This document shows positions 1 to 10,449 of a stretch of 64,000 bases of DNA, piece by piece. Numbering within the stretch: position 1 is the stretch's first letter; each line of letters begins with the position of its first letter. This DNA is from Ampelomyces quisqualis. Lineage: Eukaryota > Ascomycota > Dothideomycetes > Pleosporales > Phaeosphaeriaceae. Under the pieces are notes generated by a model. The model was not told the DNA's origin. It ran no database searches and saw nothing but the letters and a program-made list of their open reading frames with translations. Both the position numbers and the translations under genes were made by a program. The DNA lies in assembly GCA_018398575.1 (NCBI GenBank), contig JAGTXZ010000024.1, positions 2,046,001 through 2,110,000 of the forward strand. The letters are read 5' to 3'.

Positions 1-152
1 CTATTACGTCTATATATTTATGTGGTTTAAAAATCTAGAACTAAGCTTTACTATGTTGTTAGCACTACACCTGCGCTACTTCTTAGCCTACTAGTATAGA
101 AGCAAATTTATGTCCTAGATAGACCCTTTAGTAGCTGTTTAGATGTTATAGC
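1..152. other. AT-rich degenerate sequence, no gene
   Basis: AT-rich, TAG/CTA-rich sequence of the RIP-altered type that dominates the window. I see no ORF and no recognisable transposon domain before the 147-bp repeat array begins. Confidence 0.6.
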
Positions 153-620
153 TTAACTAAGATACCTTATAACGTGTTTAACAACAAGAATCTCTACAAC
201 AACAGCTACAATAGCATTCTAGAGCGTATATTAACAACCTAGCTTAACTTAAGAGCGCTGTTGTTGCAATAACTTTGTTATATCCTGCAATACTATTACT
301 TAACTAAGATACCTTATAGCGTGTTCAAAAGCAAGAATCTTTACAACAATAGCTATAATAGCATCCTAATGCGCATATTAACAACTTAGCCTAACTTGAA
401 AGCGCTATTATTGCAACAACTTTGTTATATCTTGTAATACTATTACTTAACTAAGATACCTTATAGCGTGTTCAAAAGTAAGGATCTCTATAATAACAAC
501 TATAATAGCATTCTAGTGCGCACATTAATAACTTAGCCTAACTTAAGAGCACTGTTGTTGTAATAACTTTGTTATGTCCTACAATACATATTAACAACTT
601 AGCCTAACTTAAGAACGCAA
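153..620. repeat. Minisatellite, about three copies of a 147-bp unit
   Basis: The phrase TTAACTAAGATACCTTATA recurs at 153, 300 and 447, an exact period of 147 bp. Each unit continues with the same order of words (caagaatct, tagcattcta, ttaacaac, gcgctgttgttgcaataactttgttat). A partial fourth unit, lacking the unit start, runs from about 588 to 620. Copies differ mainly by C/T and G/A changes, as expected if the array was amplified first and then mutated by RIP. No reading frame is open through it. Confidence 0.85.
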
Positions 621-1213
621 TTCTTATACTATTAGGTAACTAGAAGATATTAGAGATATAACTACAATTTATATACTTTTGTCTATATATTGTTACAGGC
701 AAAAATTAAGGACAATGTAGAGTTGCAGTTGTTTGTTAGGATATCTCTATTCTAGCACTCTTATTAGGCTCTTTAATAGCAAAGCCTACCTAAGCAGCTA
801 TAACCTCTCTTATACTATATACAATGTATTTCTGTTAGACCCTATAAGCAGCAATCTAACATCTAGATATTAAGATATTCTAACTATAACTTACATAACA
901 TTAAGTCCTCTATTATTACTAAGCTTTATTACAGCTTTAAGAACTTCTATTAACGCAAAGAAGTTACGCGCATTAAACTTATCTACACTAAGATGCTGCT
1001 AGCTAGTAACAAAAAGGATACCTACTACGCTAGTAGGCACAACTAAGACTTTAAAGGACACCTGTATAAATTAAAACAACAGGCCTGCATTTGTTTGTCT
1101 TAGAAACCCTTAGCAGAGAAGAACATGCATAAGAGGTAACGCGCAATACTTTATAAATCTTGTGTATAGTATATAAGGCAGTAAATACTTTAAACGCATT
1201 AATCTCTATAATT
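621..1213. other. Spacer between two minisatellites
   Basis: AT-rich degenerate sequence between two tandem arrays. Several short coding-like stretches on the plus strand are broken by frequent stops. I recognise no domain. Confidence 0.5.
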
Positions 1214-1617
1214 AGGCTCTTTTAACAACTAGTAGCTATAGTTGCGTTGCACTATTAGTAACTGTTGTTTACTAGAGAATACTGCTAGTACTGCACGCTA
1301 CCTACTACTGCAGCAGGCTCTTTTAATAACCAGCAGCTATAGTTGCGTTGCACTGTTAGCAACTGTTGTTTACTAGAGAATACTACTAGTGCTGCACGTA
1401 ACCTACTACTGCAGCAGGCTCTTTTAACTACTAGCAGCTACAGTTGCGTTGCACTGTTAGCAACTATTATCTACTAGAGAATACTACTAGTGCTGTACGC
1501 GACCTACTACTGCAGTAGGCTCTTTTAATAACTAGTAGCTACAGTTGCGTTATACTATCTACAACTGTTGTCTACTAGAGAGTACTATTAGCGTTAATTG
1601 CAAGCTATCTACTGCAA
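1214..1617. repeat. Minisatellite, four copies of a 101-bp unit
   Basis: AGGCTCTTTTAA begins units at 1214, 1315, 1416 and 1517, a constant 101-bp period. Each unit carries agtagct(a)cagttgcgtt, tactagagaatact and a CTACTGCAG-type junction. The last unit decays near 1617. Unit length is not a multiple of three, so this is unlikely to be a translated repeat. Differences between copies are mostly transitions. Confidence 0.88.
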
Positions 1618-2099
1618 TAGGCACCTAGAGCAACTAATTAGTACTATAATAATACTAGTATAGGTTTAAGGCTAAGTTTGGATTTTGTTTTATATTAAAT
1701 GCTATAAGTAGCTACTAGAGTATTAGTATGCGCAAGTGTATTGTCTTTACTATATTAGATAGTAGATTGCTTATTATAAATACATCTAGTTTCTATAGTT
1801 ATTCTGCTACTATAACATTAAGCCTACATTATCTAGTTTATAGATAGGTTAAGGTCTAACGCCTAACTAGTAACATAGTTATGCCTAGACTATTACAGAA
1901 CGTGTTAAGGTTTGCAAATATAAGGCATTGTTTCTGCATTTAACACTACAACAACTTGCTATATAGGCTACTAGAGCCTTTTGCTACTATGTGCAACCAA
2001 ATAATATAACTAATATCCTTCTAACAACACAAGAACACTTAGACAGTAACAAAACTAAATACACTAGCTATAACTACGCGCACAATAGGCGTCTGCAAT

Positions 2100-2960
2100 A
2101 GGAAACTCTTAAGGCAGCTCTAAATAACTAGCATATAGAGTTATAGGCAGCCTGCGTTAATGTTACTAACAACATAATTCGCAAAACTGCACGTTAACTT
2201 TGGCAACAGCTGCCTAAATACAACAGCTGCAAAATACTAGAGTTTAATAACAGATAGCTTACTATATATAAACAACAACATAGCGTGCAGTTATATAAAT
2301 AGTTTGCAAAAACAGTAAGCAACTACAGCAGTATAATAGTTAAGGATACTAAGCTTACAATAGAAGAGATTCGCAATATAGTAAGTAGATACGCGCCTAA
2401 GGATTTATATAACATAGATAAGGCTGGCATGTACTAGAAATACTTGCCTTAATGCACGTTAGCAGATAATCTAGGAGCTAGACCTAGACTAGACAGAGAG
2501 TACATAACTAGTGTGCTGTACATAAACGCAGATAGCTTAGACTAAGTACCTCTATAGTTTATAGGATCCTTAAACTATATAACTTGTATAGATAGTAAGA
2601 AGAACTTAAACATCTGTAGTCTTAGTTGTATCTATTAGGACAATAATTCTACCTAGATAGACACTAACATTATGCTAGAATAGCTAAAATAGTTTAATAA
2701 CTGCATAAACAGACAAGTATTATTGCTAATTAACAGGTTCCTGCCTTACAAACACGCAGTAGCTAAGCTTTAGATAAGCTACTAATTGCTGCAGAACGTT
2801 TAGTATGTATAGTGTTAATGTACTGCAGGCTTATTATAGTAATAGAGGTTACAATACTTACTAATATAACAGAGTTATATTTCTGCCTGTAGGTAGCACA
2901 ATATTATACTAACTAATAGACTAAGGTATTACCTGCGCATAGAAGGCTAAAGTCTACGCC
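2100..2960 (+). pseudogene. Degenerate pogo-like (Tc1/mariner superfamily) DDE transposase
   Basis: In one plus-strand frame, interrupted by RIP-type stops, the sequence follows a fungal pogo-type transposase. A CENP-B-like helix-turn-helix part lies at about 2190-2330. A YNID-x-AGMY block follows at 2408-2430, the first catalytic Asp context, in which the usual Glu of D-E-AG reads Lys. Next come a TLADN stretch, a VPL-x-FIGS block near 2550, and an LLLIN block near 2720-2735, where the second catalytic Asp is replaced by Asn. The family is known for cut-and-paste transposition at TA sites. With both catalytic blocks altered and many stops this copy must be inactive. I did not find convincing terminal inverted repeats. 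Confidence 0.75.
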
Positions 2961-4550
2961 TATTTCCTACACTTTGCAGTAGAGAAAAGCATAATAGGCA
3001 AACATCCTACTAAGACAATAGATATTATTTACGCTATTTGCTAGAGATGTTGCGCGTAGTATAATAAGATAAGAGCTAAGACTATATGCAGTAGCTAGCA
3101 GATCTTAACATATCTAAACATATACTACAGCCTACAGCTATATATAGCTAACTTTTAAGAGACTTACTACAAGCTTAATAATTTAGTTAACTAGCTTAAA
3201 GACATGCGCGTTGTTAACAGTATAGACGTTAGGAGCTTTATTAAGTTACCTAAAGAGCGCAATCCTAACTACAAAGATCTAGCCTGCCTCTTAGACTATA
3301 TTGTTGCAATATACAGCCTAAATAAGATAGAGAAGAACTGTAAGGTACTGTTACTTCTTAGACTATTACACTATAAAGCGATAGATATAATAGATTAACT
3401 GCAGGTGTATGTAGGTTAGCAAGAGTTTACTACAAACAATAGGTAATATATTAACAAGCTAGGAGTACTGTAATAGGCAACTATAAAATAGATAGCTGCA
3501 GAGCTGTAAGACAGACGCTAAAAAGATATACGCAACTAGGTAGTAAGACTGCGCTAATGCAAATACAAGAATGCTATATACCTAAAATAAGACAACACTA
3601 GGCTGTCTGTAAGCATAAAAACCAAGAGCAATATTATAGTATAGTTATAGTTAGAAAAGCGTAACAATACTATACTTAACTAGAACAAGAATAGCTATTG
3701 TACAAATTATCTTACAGGGCCTGCAATCTTTAGTATTTTGGCTAGCGCATTAACTAAAATAACTAGACAACATTAGCCTAGCAAACACTAAAATTAAAGA
3801 ATAATTACTTAGCACTAACTATATTTAGCTAAAGACTAGATTAATAATCTAAAGCAGTAGCATACAATCTATGCAACTAAAAGAGTAGAGTTGTTAAGAA
3901 ATTATGCACGCATAGTAACATCTAGGCAAGACAGCAGCGTAGAAAGTTAAGCACTCTAGTATACTAGCACTAAGCAGAGACACTATACTGCAAGATATGT
4001 TAACAAGAGATAAGGCTATTATACAAGAACACAAGATAATAGACAATAATAGTATTCTTTGTAAGATACTGCGTACTACACAATTTGCAACATTAGTTGC
4101 TAATGCTAAGAGAGAACACCTAAACAAAGAAATACTACTATATTAACAGCAAACTTAGCGTTAAAAAGGAGAAACTAATCTTCTTACAAACAAATCTATA
4201 GAACGTAGGGTAGAATTATCTAGTTAAAAACACAAACATCTTAAACTAACGTTAAAATGCATAACAGAAGCAGGCTACTGTACACTTCTTTGCTAGCTGC
4301 AAGCTGCGTACACTGTAGAAATCTATTAACTACTGTCTACGCTAATAGTACACAGTCTAGGGCGTTAGATGCACTAACAGATAATACAGAATTACAATAG
4401 AACAATATAGTGCAAAAGAACAGAAAGTAACAGATAGCTTCTCTTGCTAACAGGACTGCAGACGCATAAAAAACTTCCCTATAATTCTACGTAAACTGCT
4501 AGACGCTAGTATATAACTTAAATATTCTAACGCAGCCTTATTGCGTAACC
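2961..4550 (+). pseudogene. Unidentified coding-like relic downstream of the pogo transposase
   Basis: The plus strand keeps protein-like composition (Lys, Asn, Leu, Ile with scattered RIP-type TAG/TAA) for about 1.6 kb. The longest uninterrupted stretch is 64 codons at 3204-3398 (starts MRVVNSIDVRSFIKLP). Other coding-like pieces appear near 3880-4140. I do not recognise a family. It could be the C-terminal part or second ORF of the element holding the pogo transposase, or a different element into which that one inserted. The short ORF should not be called a gene: its neighbours in frame are broken. Confidence 0.4.
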
Positions 4551-4892
4551 TATCTACTATAATAGCACTAGTAGGTTTAGCTAAGTTTGCCTGCTAGACT
4601 AAAGAGAGTGCTACTAACATAATATACAAGAGGTAAGTTGCCTATATTATAATGCAAAAATATAAGAGGTAAGAATTTTACTTAGTGCTACACAGTGTCC
4701 TATAGTACTGTACAGTAGACCTGTCTACTATAATAGCACTAGTAGGTTTAGCTAAGTTTGCTTACTAGACTAAAGAGAGTGTTACTACTATAATATACAA
4801 GAGGTAAGTTGCTTACACTATAATGTAAAAAACTAGAAAGTAAGAATTTTACTTAGTGCTATATAGTGCTATACAGTACTGTATAGTGCTAC
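4551..4892. repeat. Tandem duplication of a 171-bp unit
   Basis: The sequence starting TATCTACTATAATAGCACT at 4551 returns at 4722 as TGTCTACTATAATAGCACT, a 171-bp period. Both units share tagtaggtttagctaagttt, agagagtg and the end word gaattttacttagtgct. The second unit ends in short overlapping copies of tagtgctata. Nothing here codes for protein. Confidence 0.85.
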
Positions 4893-5334
4893 ACTAAGAA
4901 TAACACGCAGTAAGAGGCGCTCTCTTAGAATACACCTTTACTTACCTTAAAGACACAACATAACGCGTTAGCGCTAGGTAAGAGGCTATATAATACTAGG
5001 ACAAAACCTTACTTACTTTTACCTATACCTATAATTTAACCTACTACTATAACTATATAATGCTGCGTTGCTACTACAAACGCACTACAACTATACAACA
5101 ATAATAATAGTACTGTAACGCAAATATACGTGATTTTCTATGTTATGTTTACTATACTACGCTGTACATTATAATACTGTTACAAGTAAGCACACAACAT
5201 AAGCACACCTACACACGCTAACTAAGCTGTAGCTATTCTACTGTCCTTGCACCTGCCTGCACTGTTCTTAACTGTTACGCATAATATATTGTATAATGCG
5301 CGCGTTATAAGATTGTAATAACAAGTATAAGTAG
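4893..5334. other. Intervening AT-rich sequence
   Basis: No ORF and no recognisable domain. Short runs such as ctactactataactatataatg look like decayed low-complexity DNA. Probably the terminal or untranslated part of one of the neighbouring degenerate elements. Confidence 0.45.
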
Positions 5335-6360
5335 CAGCTACCTTAATCAAATAAATGGTACATAAGTAATGTAAAGACAACAACTACTAACAACGTATTG
5401 TAGGCAATTGTAAGAATAGGCTATAATATTAATGTAGTAGACTAGCGCATATAGGTTAAAGAGATAACAGATTTTATCTAGTATAAGAATATATATAACA
5501 AGATTAAATAGGTATACCTATAGGCTAACTACCTAAAGATAATGCGCAGCTTAATAACAGATAAATAGCTTAAGTATACTGTATGCCCCTAACTAACTAA
5601 TAGTAGTATACTAAGAGAATTCTACAAGGCAACAGCTAGCGCTGTATAGAAGAAGATAATCTTAGAAATTTAAGACTACAGCAACAAAGTTAAAGCTAAA
5701 CACACAGAAAGATAGCTAACGCCTGCAAACTTAGAACTAGAACGCACGTAGTTAGTATTAGTAGTCTTAAGTTCTTCTACTGCTTTAGTAACCTAGCTAA
5801 TAGGCCTTACTATAATAACAACTAAACTGTTACTTAACAACATTAATATCTATATTATAGACAGCGTACATTGTTAAACTGCCTAGACCTTCCTACTTTT
5901 AAGGCTAATAACAGCTGCACGTTAACAGCAGCTTAAAGACAGTAACTTTAAGATAAAGCTATAACATCTTAAATACAGTGCACTTGTTAAACACCTGTTG
6001 CAACTAAAATTTATAGACTAGTACACAGTTAGGACTTTAAAGATATTTAACGTGTTGGCGCTGCGCCTAATTACTAACAATAACAATCTAGCTGTAACTG
6101 TTAACTTACATGTTAAGATAAGAAGCCTTAAGGGCGTTGCAATTAAATGCTAGACCCTAGTATAAGATAAAGTTAAGCCTAGTAGTAATACAACCTAGAA
6201 CAGTATACAAATAACAACAGCTAACTACATAATATAGTGCACTTTACTTTAGGCAGTAACAGTAACATTATAAACCTAGTAGGTGCTACTAAAGACAAGA
6301 GGCAAAGGCGCCTCTGCTTAGAGCTTAACAATAACACTAAAGATAACAACTGCAAATAAC
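5335..6360 (+). pseudogene. Unidentified degenerate ORF upstream of the helicase-like relic
   Basis: A plus-strand frame at about 5740-6360 reads as a plausible protein rich in Leu, Thr, Val and Ile with dispersed TAG/TAA codons of the RIP type. Near 6360 the better-looking frame changes to that of the helicase-like relic. No motif identifies it. It may be the N-terminal part of the same protein with an indel, a separate ORF of the same element, or a different element. Confidence 0.35.
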
Positions 6361-9300
6361 AAAAGATAACAAGAGCGCTAGCAGACCTAGCCTGCAAACT
6401 ATTAACAGGACCTAAAGCAAATAGTAGCGAACGCTTTAATAGATAGAGCAGGAGTAAGAAGAAGAAGGATAACAGCCTAGACATACGCATTAAGACCTTA
6501 ACTACTAAAATTAAGCGCCTAGAGAAGCAGAACAATAGTACTACAAAGAAAGTAGAGGGAAGCAGAGACAAAGATACTGCGCAAACACAAAATAACGCAA
6601 CATCTACGCTAATTACTACACCTAGACAGAAACGCAAAGGTGCTACAGAGAAATAACAGAGGTTGCTAGAGAAAGATGCTTACTCTAGCAGCAAAGAAGA
6701 ATAAGAAGAGTGTAATAAAGGTAACAGAGATAAGGATAAAGAGCTCTAGTTAGCAAAACAACTCGCGTTAGAAAAAAGGCTGCAGCTCTAAGCCCTACTA
6801 AACGCAAGGTAAGTGCACTATAGAGAGCCTATAACTACAATCTACGCAACTAATACGCAAGATAGGATAGTAGATAAACTGCAAGCTTAAATTAGAGTAG
6901 CAATAGAACACTGCTAAGAGAACAAATAGTAGAAAGCAGCTAACTTCTTTAGATCTCTACTAGAAGACTTTAAGGATAACGCGCCTATAATACTACATTT
7001 ATTATAGGGACTAACAGTCTTATTTATAGTATACTAACTAACAGAGGCTTATATACTTTATAAAAAAGAGCTATCTTTAGATAATAGCAGCATATTTAGG
7101 AACATAATAGGTATAGGAAAAACAAGATTAGCTAAACTTATAATAATTATAGGGTATGCGCACTTTAAGAACTAGACTAAAGTGCAAGAGGACTAATTAA
7201 AGAATGAAACTAGTTAATATAGGGCTAAAGACAATAGTTAAGAACAGTGCCCTACAACAAACTAACAGACATTCCTATATATATATAAAAAAAACCCTTT
7301 AATGCTAGAAGAGCTACAGTTGGCAGCATTTATAGTAAGTAGATAGGGCTGCGCACTAGCTGTATAGAAGGCTAAAATTATTACTATAGGCCTCTGCAAA
7401 TCTAAATAGTGCAACTTAAAAGACCCCCTTATGCTCTATATCTGCTTTATAGATAACACCCCTCTATAGGGCATAGGCGCACTAATAGCAGACAAAGAAA
7501 TAGAGATAAGGATTAATCTGCAAGTTAAACAGCACCTTGCAGCGTTTAACTAAAACGTCCTACTGCGCAAATTTACAAAGGACAGTAAAAAGTATATAGA
7601 AACAGTTCTGTAGTACATCTAAGAATACTACATACTAAAAGTCTACCTAAGTGTAACTACGCACTGTCTAGCACTATCTGCTAGCTAATTTATAATTGTA
7701 TATAGCTACACAACATTAGTAAAACGCGTGCTTAACAAATACCAAACTATAAGACTTATAACTATACGCAAAATATTATTAAGAGGTAGCAAAGTAAGCG
7801 CAACAGACACCTTTAATATTCTTAGCTACGTAGTAATATAGAGATGTATTATCTTTAACAAGTTCTATAACTGCAAATCTAAGAATACTATTATAGGCAA
7901 CTTGTACAAGACTATTTAAGTTAAGAACTATAGTTATTAGTAGAAGGCCTAGGCCCTCTTAGGTACACTAATAGAGAAGAGTCTCTACAAGATACTTATT
8001 TTTATCTCCCTAGCGCTTAGCAGACTACAAAACAATAAGAACTTCTTAAACTAGCACTGTCTTACAGGCAAGAAGGACAACATAGATAGTTTTAAACTGT
8101 TTACTACTGCTAACTTTGTGTACGCAAGTATTAAGAAAATTATAGATATAAAAGAGACAAGAAAGATATTAGGCCTAGTTATAGCAAAGGGCTAGGACAC
8201 CTGCTTATCTAAGGTACAAGAAGAAGTTAAAAACATGCTTAATTCTCCTAAGTACATAGCGCTTATAGCGTTAGGAGAGAAGATTGCAGTAAGGTTTATA
8301 CTGCGTTAAACTCTAGTTACGTAAGACCTATAGGGCTAGAAGATTTTAGGCATTAAGGGTAACTTCCTAACGTTCTACCAGCTATGCTAAATAGATAACT
8401 TCTAATTACTTATAGCTAACGCAATAACAAGATGCAAGATAGTGCTATAATAAGAAGGGCTAAACAGCGTAAAAGCTAAGAGCGTATGCATATTTAACTG
8501 CGCTAAGATACAAAGCATTGCAACATTTCTAATGCTAGCCTAGCTTAAGGCTGCGCTGTTTAAAAGCAAAGGAAGTAAGAAAACTAAGCAGTTTACATTA
8601 ACGCATATCTAATAGCACTTCTAGCAGCTAGACAAAGGAATGTTTGCTAACAACCTTAACTTACTGCTTGCATATAGTGCAAAGTACAAGGCAATTAAGC
8701 TAGAGGCTAAGAGGACCTATGTTAAAACTAGACCTAATCCTAATTAGAGAAGCCTAGTAGATAATTAAACAGTACTACGCAACGTTTAGGCCAAAATCCT
8801 TATTAGCTTATACAAACTATGTGTGCAACTAGTGCTCTAGATAGAGCTTTAAAAAAAATTTGGTAAAGATGTAGTTCTTCTGCTAAGGAGAGGAATACTA
8901 AAGTCTAAAATAGACGCTGTGTTGGCAAAATAGAGGGACCTAGACTTAACATTTATTTTAGTAGCGTTAATAGCGTTTGCAGAAGCTATTACGCTAATTA
9001 AAGCAAATAAGGTTATAATTGCAGAGCCTTAAGACAAACAGGGCATCTAAGACTAATTTATGTTTAGGGTATATTAACTAGGCTAGCTAGCAGACGTGTG
9101 TAAGGGCATTATTCTGTACAACCTAGAAAGCAATCTAGAAACAAAAGTTCTAAAGAAGCAGAACGTAAAGACATTATTACGCAGTAGTCTGCAAGGTGTA
9201 ATAATAGAAAGAGGAGAGATTAAGTAAGATTGTAACAAGAAAATTCTTATAAAGCTTAAGGGGCTAGTGTAAATTAGGTAAATTAAGCAGTAGAACTACA

Positions 9301-9490
9301 GAGTATAGTACACTACTGTGTAAAGCTGTAGGATAAAAAACGCTTAAGTAGATACGTAGCCTAGTCCTAAGAGTACAAGAATGTAAAAAGTATTATAAAA
9401 GAAGTATATACGTAGACGTAACGCAAAATTAATTTAAAGCGCAAGGATAGTGTAGATTTGCAGCAAAACCTAAACTAAGTAACAGCGCTA
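6360..9490 (+). pseudogene. Degenerate large ORF resembling an SF2/SNF2-type helicase
   Basis: One plus-strand frame can be followed for about 1000 codons, broken only by RIP-type stops. The N-terminal part (6360-6960) is Lys/Glu/Gln-rich and coiled-coil-like. A Walker A-like GIGKTR sits at 7110-7127 after RNII, which RIP could have produced from GDEM. In the same frame, 249 codons later, IIFNKFYN at 7848-7871 looks like a DExH box (IVFDEFHN) changed by G-to-A. An RRT-like block near 8300-8340 recalls the segment after motif III of SNF2 proteins. I could not see convincing motifs V and VI, and the spacing between motifs I and II is long, so the assignment is tentative. Helicase-like proteins occur in several fungal repeat families, so this could be cargo or core of an undescribed large element. 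Confidence 0.45.
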
Positions 9491-9689
9491 TTAAAGAGAT
9501 TGCCTTAGACTTAAACTACAGTTAGGCATAGTTAAGGATAGGCTGCTAACTAGCGATACAGTTGTGCAGACAGTGCAAAGCTATATTAAATACAAGAACT
9601 ACAAACTATTTTGCAAAAGGGTTCTACAAACTAGGCTGCTAATAATAGTATGCTAGGCATTGCTGTTGTTACTTAGTACAGCAAAGCAT

Positions 9690-9787
9690 AGTTAAGAACT
9701 GTCTAGTAGCTAGCAGTACAGTTGTGTTAATAGTGTCGCTAATGTTGCAGATGTTGCCAACGTTGTGTTTTCCTAACGTAAGAGTAA
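9690..9787 (+). repeat. Fragment of repeat R1 (9-bp-unit region)
   Basis: GTGTCGCTAATGTTGCAG, then ATGTTGCCAACGTTGTGTTTTCCTAACGTAAG, matches the reverse complement of 55580-55680 almost base for base. Similarity starts near AACTGTCTAG at about 9696. Read on the minus strand it holds the same 9-bp units (GGCAACATC, TGCAACATT, AGCGACAC) that form a perfect array at 56248-56301. The GC-richer composition stands out against both flanks. Confidence 0.75.
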
Positions 9788-9879
9788 TAAGATTTAGATT
9801 CTGCAGGTTAAAGTAACTAAGTACTTATCTACTATAGTAGAAAGTATACTTAACCTACTATAGGCTTAGGTAAGCTTTT

Positions 9880-10440
9880 TTTTCCTATTTCTTATAGTTA
9901 CTGCGCTAGCGTTCTAATAGCGTCTAAGCTAACTTTCTTTCTCTTAGCAAGGCTAACGCATAGTTTAATTTTAACCTTAATCTAAAAGAGAAGAAGTCTT
10001 CTGCTAGGTCTAAGCCTAGGTCTAAGGCTAGTAATAGTAGTAAGAGTAGAGATAAGAATAAAACCTTTTCTTAAAGAAGCTCTAGCCCTATACCTTCTCT
10101 TAAGAAGAAGAAGAGTAAGAGTAAGGCTAAGGCTAAGGCTAAGGCTAAGGCTAAGGCTAAGGCTAAGGCTAAGGCTAAGCCTAAGCCTAAGAAGCGCCTA
10201 GCTTTAGTTAGCTCTACTAAGGAGCCTGCAGCTAAGCGTACTAAAGGCTTAGGTAAGCTAGGTTGCCTAGTATACTCTAGGGCAGTAAAAGTAAGGCGTA
10301 AGACCTCTCTAGAGTTAGGTAATACTACTACCTAGCAACAGTAGAAAGAGAAGAAGGCTAGAGAGCTTAGTAATAATTTACTAGGCTCTCTAAGCTTCTA
10401 TAAGGCTAATAAGAATAATAATAAGTTCTTAAGCTAAGCT
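9880..10440 (+). pseudogene. Degenerate Ser/Lys/Ala-rich basic ORF
   Basis: A plus-strand frame with few stops encodes a low-complexity, strongly basic protein. A Ser-rich N-terminal block is followed by KKSSARSKPRSKAS, a PIPSLKKKKSK block, a Lys-Ala repeat, then KKRLALVSSTKEP. A diverged second copy (SKAKVQLN..., PSLTKKKSKAK) lies at 42735-43010. The ORF lies just beyond the 3' end of the pol region of gypsy element I and on the opposite strand. This is the position in which gypsy A/B and III carry antisense ORFs, so it may be the antisense ORF of element I. It could equally be an unrelated linker- or histone-like ORF from a separate element. Confidence 0.5.
10123..10188 (+). repeat. Hexamer repeat AAGGCT, nine copies plus two AAGCCT
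   Basis: Nine perfect AAGGCT units at 10123-10176 are followed by two AAGCCT units, encoding Lys-Ala then Lys-Pro pairs inside the basic ORF. Neither strand of the repeat contains CpA, so it offers no RIP target. That fits its near-perfect preservation in otherwise mutated sequence. Confidence 0.9.
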
Positions 10441-10449
10441 AGTAGTTAT

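Noticed and set aside
153..1617. CRISPR-like array
   Set aside because: Units are tandem without unique spacers, 101-147 bp long, and the sequence is clearly fungal transposon DNA.
3204..3398. 64-codon open stretch starting MRVVNS as a small gene
   Set aside because: It is the longest unbroken piece of a longer degenerate frame whose neighbours carry RIP-type stops; no start context or composition sets it apart.
3894..4127. 77-codon minus-strand ORF
   Set aside because: Cys/Leu/Ile-rich shadow of a plus-strand coding-like relic: RIP removes stops on one strand while creating them on the other.
6221..6637. 138-codon minus-strand ORF that looks like a Leu-rich membrane protein
   Set aside because: Antisense shadow of the Lys/Arg-rich segment of the helicase-like relic; AAG/AAA codons read as CTT/TTT on the other strand give the false hydrophobic pattern.
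7110..7127. NB-ARC/NLR-type P-loop
   Set aside because: The block preceding GIGKTR fits GDEM of SNF2-type helicases better, and no NB-ARC or HET motif follows; still tentative.
5335..9490. Starship-type captain (tyrosine recombinase, DUF3435)
   Set aside because: I could not see the R...R-Y catalytic pattern or the family's typical blocks in any frame; only the helicase-like motifs were supportable.
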